Below, piece after piece: positions 10,316 to 12,620 of a stretch of DNA of 12,620 nucleotides. Source of the stretch: Phenylobacterium sp. (GTDB taxonomy: Bacteria; Pseudomonadota; Alphaproteobacteria; Caulobacterales; Caulobacteraceae); NCBI GenBank assembly GCA_028698405.1, contig JAQVDF010000011.1, positions 1 to 12,620 of the forward strand, read 5' to 3'. The notes below the pieces were generated by a model. It was not told the DNA's origin, ran no database searches, and worked only from the letters and a program-made list of their open reading frames with translations. Numbering within the stretch: the first letter of the stretch is position 1; each line of letters starts with the position of its first letter. The position numbers and the translations under genes were made by a program.

Positions 10316-10344
10316 TTGAGTTCCGAGTTACTCGCCTCTATCCT
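10316..10344 (+). promoter_or_regulatory. Probable housekeeping promoter of greA
   Basis: TTGAGT (10316-10321) and TATCCT (10339-10344) are separated by exactly 17 bases. Each hexamer matches four of six bases of the general sigma-70 consensus. Transcription would begin near 10351, giving a leader of about 70 bases before greA. Position, spacing and orientation fit; the match is moderate. Confidence 0.4.
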
Positions 10345-10420
10345 CTTAGCCCCCAGTCGTTCGCGCCCACGATGGGAAGCCGGCTCTTCTTAAGGGCGAA
10401 ACCCCGAGTCACCGTTCCTG

Positions 10421-10894
10421 ATGGAAAAAGTCCCGATGACCGCCGAGGGCTACCAGGCCCTCGACGAAGAACTGAAGCGTCTGAAGACCGTGGAACGTCC
10501 GGCCGTGATCGCGCAGATCGCGGAAGCCCGCAGCCACGGGGATCTTTCGGAGAACGCTGAGTATCACGCCGCCAAGGAGCGGCAAGGCTGGATCGAAGGC
10601 CAGATCGCCGACATCGAGGACAAGCTCGCGCGCGCTCAGGTCATCGACGTCTCCAAGCTCTCCGGCGCCCAGGTCAAGTTCGGCGCCACCGTCTCGGTGG
10701 TCGACGAGGACACCGAGGAAGAGGCGCGCTACCAGATCGTCGGCGAGCACGAGGCCGACGTGAAGCGCGGCAAGATCTCCATCGCCTCGCCCATCGCCCG
10801 GGCGATGATCGGCAAGGAGACCGGCGACGTCGTCGAGGTGAACACGCCGGGCGGCGTGAAGGCCTACGAGATCCTCAAGGTCGACTACATCTGA
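10421..10894 (+). CDS. greA: Transcription elongation factor GreA
   Basis: This 157-residue protein enters the RNA polymerase secondary channel and stimulates cleavage of backtracked RNA, releasing stalled complexes. The N-terminal coiled-coil hairpin spans about 9-75 with the tip [10 protein letters not shown]41 and E44, the acidic residues that coordinate the catalytic magnesium, are present at the same numbers as in E. coli GreA. The C-terminal FKBP-like domain (about 80-157) shows [42 protein letters not shown] and VVEVNTPGG, all family blocks, and the length is standard. The start at 10421 gives MEKVPMT, usual for alphaproteobacterial GreA, although a second ATG at 10436 (MTAEGY) is possible. 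No Shine-Dalgarno is visible before either. The next gene begins 21 bases after the stop. Confidence 0.98.
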   Translation: MEKVPMTAEGYQALDEELKRLKTVERPAVIAQIAEARSHGDLSENAEYHAAKERQGWIEGQIADIEDKLARAQVIDVSKLSGAQVKFGATVSVVDEDTEEEARYQIVGEHEADVKRGKISIASPIARAMIGKETGDVVEVNTPGGVKAYEILKVDYI

Positions 10895-10915
10895 GACCGG
10901 CGGCTAGGCTCGGCC

Positions 10916-11689
10916 ATGGCCGAGTCGCCGCTGACCATCTGGGCCGTGTCCGACGGCCGCGCCGGGATCGCGGCCCAGGCCGCCGGCCTGGCCCAGGCGC
11001 TCGCGCGCCTGCGGCCGGCGAGCATCGAGACCAAGACCGTCCGCTGGAAGGGTCGCTGGGGCCGCCTGCCCTGGCGGCTGATCCCTCTCGCCGCGCTGGA
11101 GCCGGTCAGCGCCATCGCTCCGCCATGGCCCGACGTGTGGATCGCCGCGGGACGGGCCACCCTGCCGCTGTCCACGCGCGTCCGCCGCTGGTCGAAGGGC
11201 CGGACCTTTGTGGTGCAGGTGCAGCATCCGCGGACGCGGCTTTCGCCCTACGACCTCGTGGTGCCGCCGAGGCACGACGGGCTGGAAGGCCCCAACGTCT
11301 TTTCCATCACCGGCGCCCCGCAACGGCTGACGCCAGAGCGGCTGGCCGAGGACCTGGCCCGCTTCGAGGCCCGCATCGCGCCCCTCCCCCGCCCGCGCGT
11401 CGCGGTGCTGATCGGCGGCAAGAGCAAGGCGCACGACCTCTCCCCCGCGCGCGCGGGGGCCATGGGGGCCGAGATCGCCGCCGCGGTCTCCGAGGCCGGC
11501 GGCTCGGTGCTGGTCACCTTTTCCCGGCGCACGCCCGAGCCGGCCAAGCGGGCGCTGAACGAAGCCCTGTCGCCCCTGCCCGGCTGGGTCTGGGACGAGA
11601 CCGGCGAGAACCCCTACTTCGCCTTTCTGGCCGCCGCCGACGTGATCCTGGTCACCGAGGATTCCACCAACCTCGCCACAGAAGCGGCT
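10916..11689 (+). CDS. ELM1-family (DUF1022) protein, cut at the composition junction
   Basis: 258 native residues are present from ATG 10916, and the frame then runs into foreign sequence. The protein belongs to the bacterial family related to plant mitochondrial-fission protein ELM1, which has a GT-B-like fold and no settled biochemical role in bacteria. Visible family blocks are IWAVSDGRAGIAAQAAGLA (8-26), DVWIAAGRATLPL (the first nucleotide-binding-like region), VQVQHPR, LIGGKSKAHDLS (near 166) and VTEDSTNLATEAA (246-258). Relatives continue from that last motif with a Gly-Lys-Pro-type segment and about 50-70 more residues. Here the next codons read PGTEFF and a stop arrives at 11779, none of it family-like. 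The gene is close behind greA, but its ribosome site is weak. The identity is firm; the missing end is attributed to the junction, not to natural gene decay. Confidence 0.88.
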
Positions 11690-11693
11690 CCGG
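11689..11693. other. Junction between GC-rich alphaproteobacterial and AT-richer Bacteroidota-like DNA
   Basis: Left of 11,689 the DNA codes for ELM1 with strong GC bias at third codon positions. From 11,693 rightwards it codes, on the minus strand, for an acyl-CoA synthetase N-terminus in AT-rich codons, with T- and A-runs appearing at once. The uncertainty is about four bases (CCGG). No inverted repeats, target duplication, tRNA or integrase flanks the point. Confidence 0.85.
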
Positions 11694-11803
11694 GTACTGA
11701 ATTTTTTCCATACCCCTTTTTGTTTGAAACACAGTGCATCCTCCTTATCGGGATACAATGCCTGATATCTTTCGAGTAAATCGAAATTTCTTTTAATCAT
11801 CAT
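11693..11803 (-). CDS. AMP-dependent long-chain acyl-CoA synthetase, N-terminal fragment
   Basis: 37 codons are visible from ATG 11803, beginning MMIKRNFDLLERYQALYP and running through KEDALCFKQKGVWKKFST. This is the characteristic start of Bacteroidota AMP-binding synthetases: a FDLL helix, then YP-K-DAL, then a W-K-YST strand that precedes the catalytic domain. Full proteins are about 550-600 residues and activate fatty acids with ATP and CoA. Beyond T37 the frame crosses into elm1 antisense and stops resembling the family, so only about 6% of the gene is present. No Shine-Dalgarno is seen, as is common in Bacteroidota. A phylum-type promoter lies about 46 bases upstream. The call rests on a short piece and is moderately sure. 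Confidence 0.65.
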
Positions 11804-11848
11804 GGTCGTGGTTTTTGGTTTTTCCTCTAATAGATTATGGTTTGGCTG

Positions 11849-11879
11849 TAAATGTAGTTCCCTTTGCTGCTATTCCAAA
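11849..11879 (-). promoter_or_regulatory. Bacteroidota-type promoter of the acyl-CoA synthetase gene
   Basis: On the minus strand TTTG (11879-11876) is followed, after exactly 19 bases, by TACATTTA (11856-11849). The known Bacteroidota consensus is TTTG or TTG, 19-21 bases, then TAnnTTTG, so only the last base differs. It lies in the 111-base gap between the umuC stop and the synthetase start, pointing at the latter. Confidence 0.55.
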
Positions 11880-11914
11880 ATTTCCGGGCTACTTTCTTTT
11901 AAGAGAGAACATTT

Positions 11915-12620
11915 TCACGTCTTTACTTTGATAATGTCGCTCCATTTGGTGGTGTACTGAGGCGACAAATGCTGACGGTTCATCTTGATGCCTTCGAGGC
12001 TTTGGGTAGCCACGGCAACGCTGCTGTATCCGCTTTTTTTGTTGATTTTGTCCACCACTTTCATCAGACGCTGGTGCTTTTCTCTGTCCAGTTGGTCAAA
12101 CAGGGAACCCTGTACAGCGCTGTCGGGTACAATTTCCATTAAAATGACGCCTGCTTTTTTGTAGGCAAAAGAGGGTTTAAAAATGCGCTGCAGGGCCTGC
12201 AGGACTGCCCTGTTGATTTCGAGGGTGCTGGAGGTGGCCACCTGGAAAGTAACCAGCGTGCTTTCGAAATGCCGGGGCGATTCCTCTTTGTGGGGGTTGG
12301 TCAGAATAAAAAGCAGCGCCTGGTAACAGTGGCTGTCTTGTTTACGCAGTTTTTCGCAGGCCATGGCGCAAAACATCGATACCTGCATGGCCAGTTCCTT
12401 ACAATCAGATATTTCTTTGGAGAAACTGCGCGAAACACAAATTTGCTGTTTGGGCGGATTGGCCTGCATAAAATCGATGCAGGCTTCGGCCCTTAGTTCT
12501 TTCCAGGTTCTGAGGCCCGTTATTCCCATCATTTTTTGCACCCTCAGGGCAGAAAGTTGCGTAAACTCATAAGCCGTATTTATTCCCAGCGCCTTGAGCT
12601 TTTTGGTATATTGCCGGCCA
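11915..12620 (-). CDS. umuC: DNA polymerase V catalytic subunit UmuC, C-terminal part
   Basis: 234 codons are visible and the frame is open through the right edge (12619); the polymerase palm and the N-terminus lie outside. UmuC is the Y-family translesion polymerase of the SOS response, working with cleaved UmuD. The visible part starts in the helix-hairpin-helix region (GRQYTKKLKALGINTAYEF, preceding the later GTG at 12541, which is not the true start). It continues through the little-finger domain (ICVSRSFSKEI, then LTNPHKEESPRHFESTLVTF and a Val/Ala strand) and ends in the DUF4113-type tail unique to UmuC: QGSLFDQLDREKHQRLMKVV, the GYSSVAVATQSLEG strand and LSPQYTTKWSDI. The stop is TGA at 11917-11915. 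Codon use is AT-rich, unlike the left part of the window, and fits Bacteroidota. umuD is not in view. Confidence 0.92.
   Translation of the reverse strand, partial: GRQYTKKLKALGINTAYEFTQLSALRVQKMMGITGLRTWKELRAEACIDFMQANPPKQQICVSRSFSKEISDCKELAMQVSMFCAMACEKLRKQDSHCYQALLFILTNPHKEESPRHFESTLVTFQVATSSTLEINRAVLQALQRIFKPSFAYKKAGVILMEIVPDSAVQGSLFDQLDREKHQRLMKVVDKINKKSGYSSVAVATQSLEGIKMNRQHLSPQYTTKWSDIIKVKT

Noticed and set aside
10904..11803. A 299-codon minus-strand frame spanning the junction, apparently a fusion protein
   Set aside because: Only its first 37 codons look like a protein (acyl-CoA synthetase N-terminus). The rest is elm1 antisense read by accident across the breakpoint.
11689..12620. 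A genomic island or SOS-polymerase mobile element inserted in elm1
   Set aside because: No integrase, transposase, direct repeat or tRNA is present, and the right part itself ends mid-gene at the boundary. An assembly or clone chimera explains this more simply.

Overview
The window joins two DNAs of different origin. Bases 1 to about 11,690 are very GC-rich, with proteobacterial gene architecture and proteins that look alphaproteobacterial, most like Caulobacterales (Caulobacter, Phenylobacterium, Brevundimonas). The evidence is a Caulobacter-style TonB-dependent receptor, a bacterial ELM1-family protein close to greA, and a possible CtrA-like site. Bases from about 11,690 to 12,620 are much more AT-rich and look like Bacteroidota. 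They hold the 3' part of umuC, the first 37 codons of an AMP-dependent acyl-CoA synthetase, and between them a TTTG-N19-TAnnTTT promoter typical of that phylum. Both genes touching the boundary (elm1 from the left, the synthetase from the right) are cut mid-domain and no mobile element is visible. A chimeric assembly or clone is therefore the simplest explanation.

Layout of the GC-rich part, left to right. On the minus strand are a secreted cupin protein running off the left edge, a strong intrinsic terminator, a 969-residue TonB-dependent outer-membrane receptor, and a 73-residue charged protein. Next, on the plus strand, is carB, the large subunit of carbamoyl-phosphate synthetase, with no carA in the window. 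It converges on a minus-strand orphan with terpene-cyclase/prenyltransferase-like repeats. A 62-residue His-rich single-pass membrane protein (plus) and a GNAT acetyltransferase (minus) converge so tightly that one CTAG supplies both stop codons. A short-chain dehydrogenase is divergent from the acetyltransferase. It is followed on the same strand by greA with its own likely promoter, and 21 bases later by the truncated elm1.

Most of the GC-rich part is ordinary housekeeping and accessory chromosome. I see no rRNA, tRNA, CRISPR array, transposase, phage gene or defence system, and no convincing undescribed multigene system. The points most worth a second look are the junction near 11,690, the small His-rich membrane protein with its shared stop, the orphan repeat-barrel protein, and a motif shared upstream of the cupin and dehydrogenase genes. 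No gene-free stretch in the window exceeds 300 bases. The longest gaps (3445-3684, 3907-4164, 8344-8566, 10164-10420) hold only leaders and the weak sites listed.
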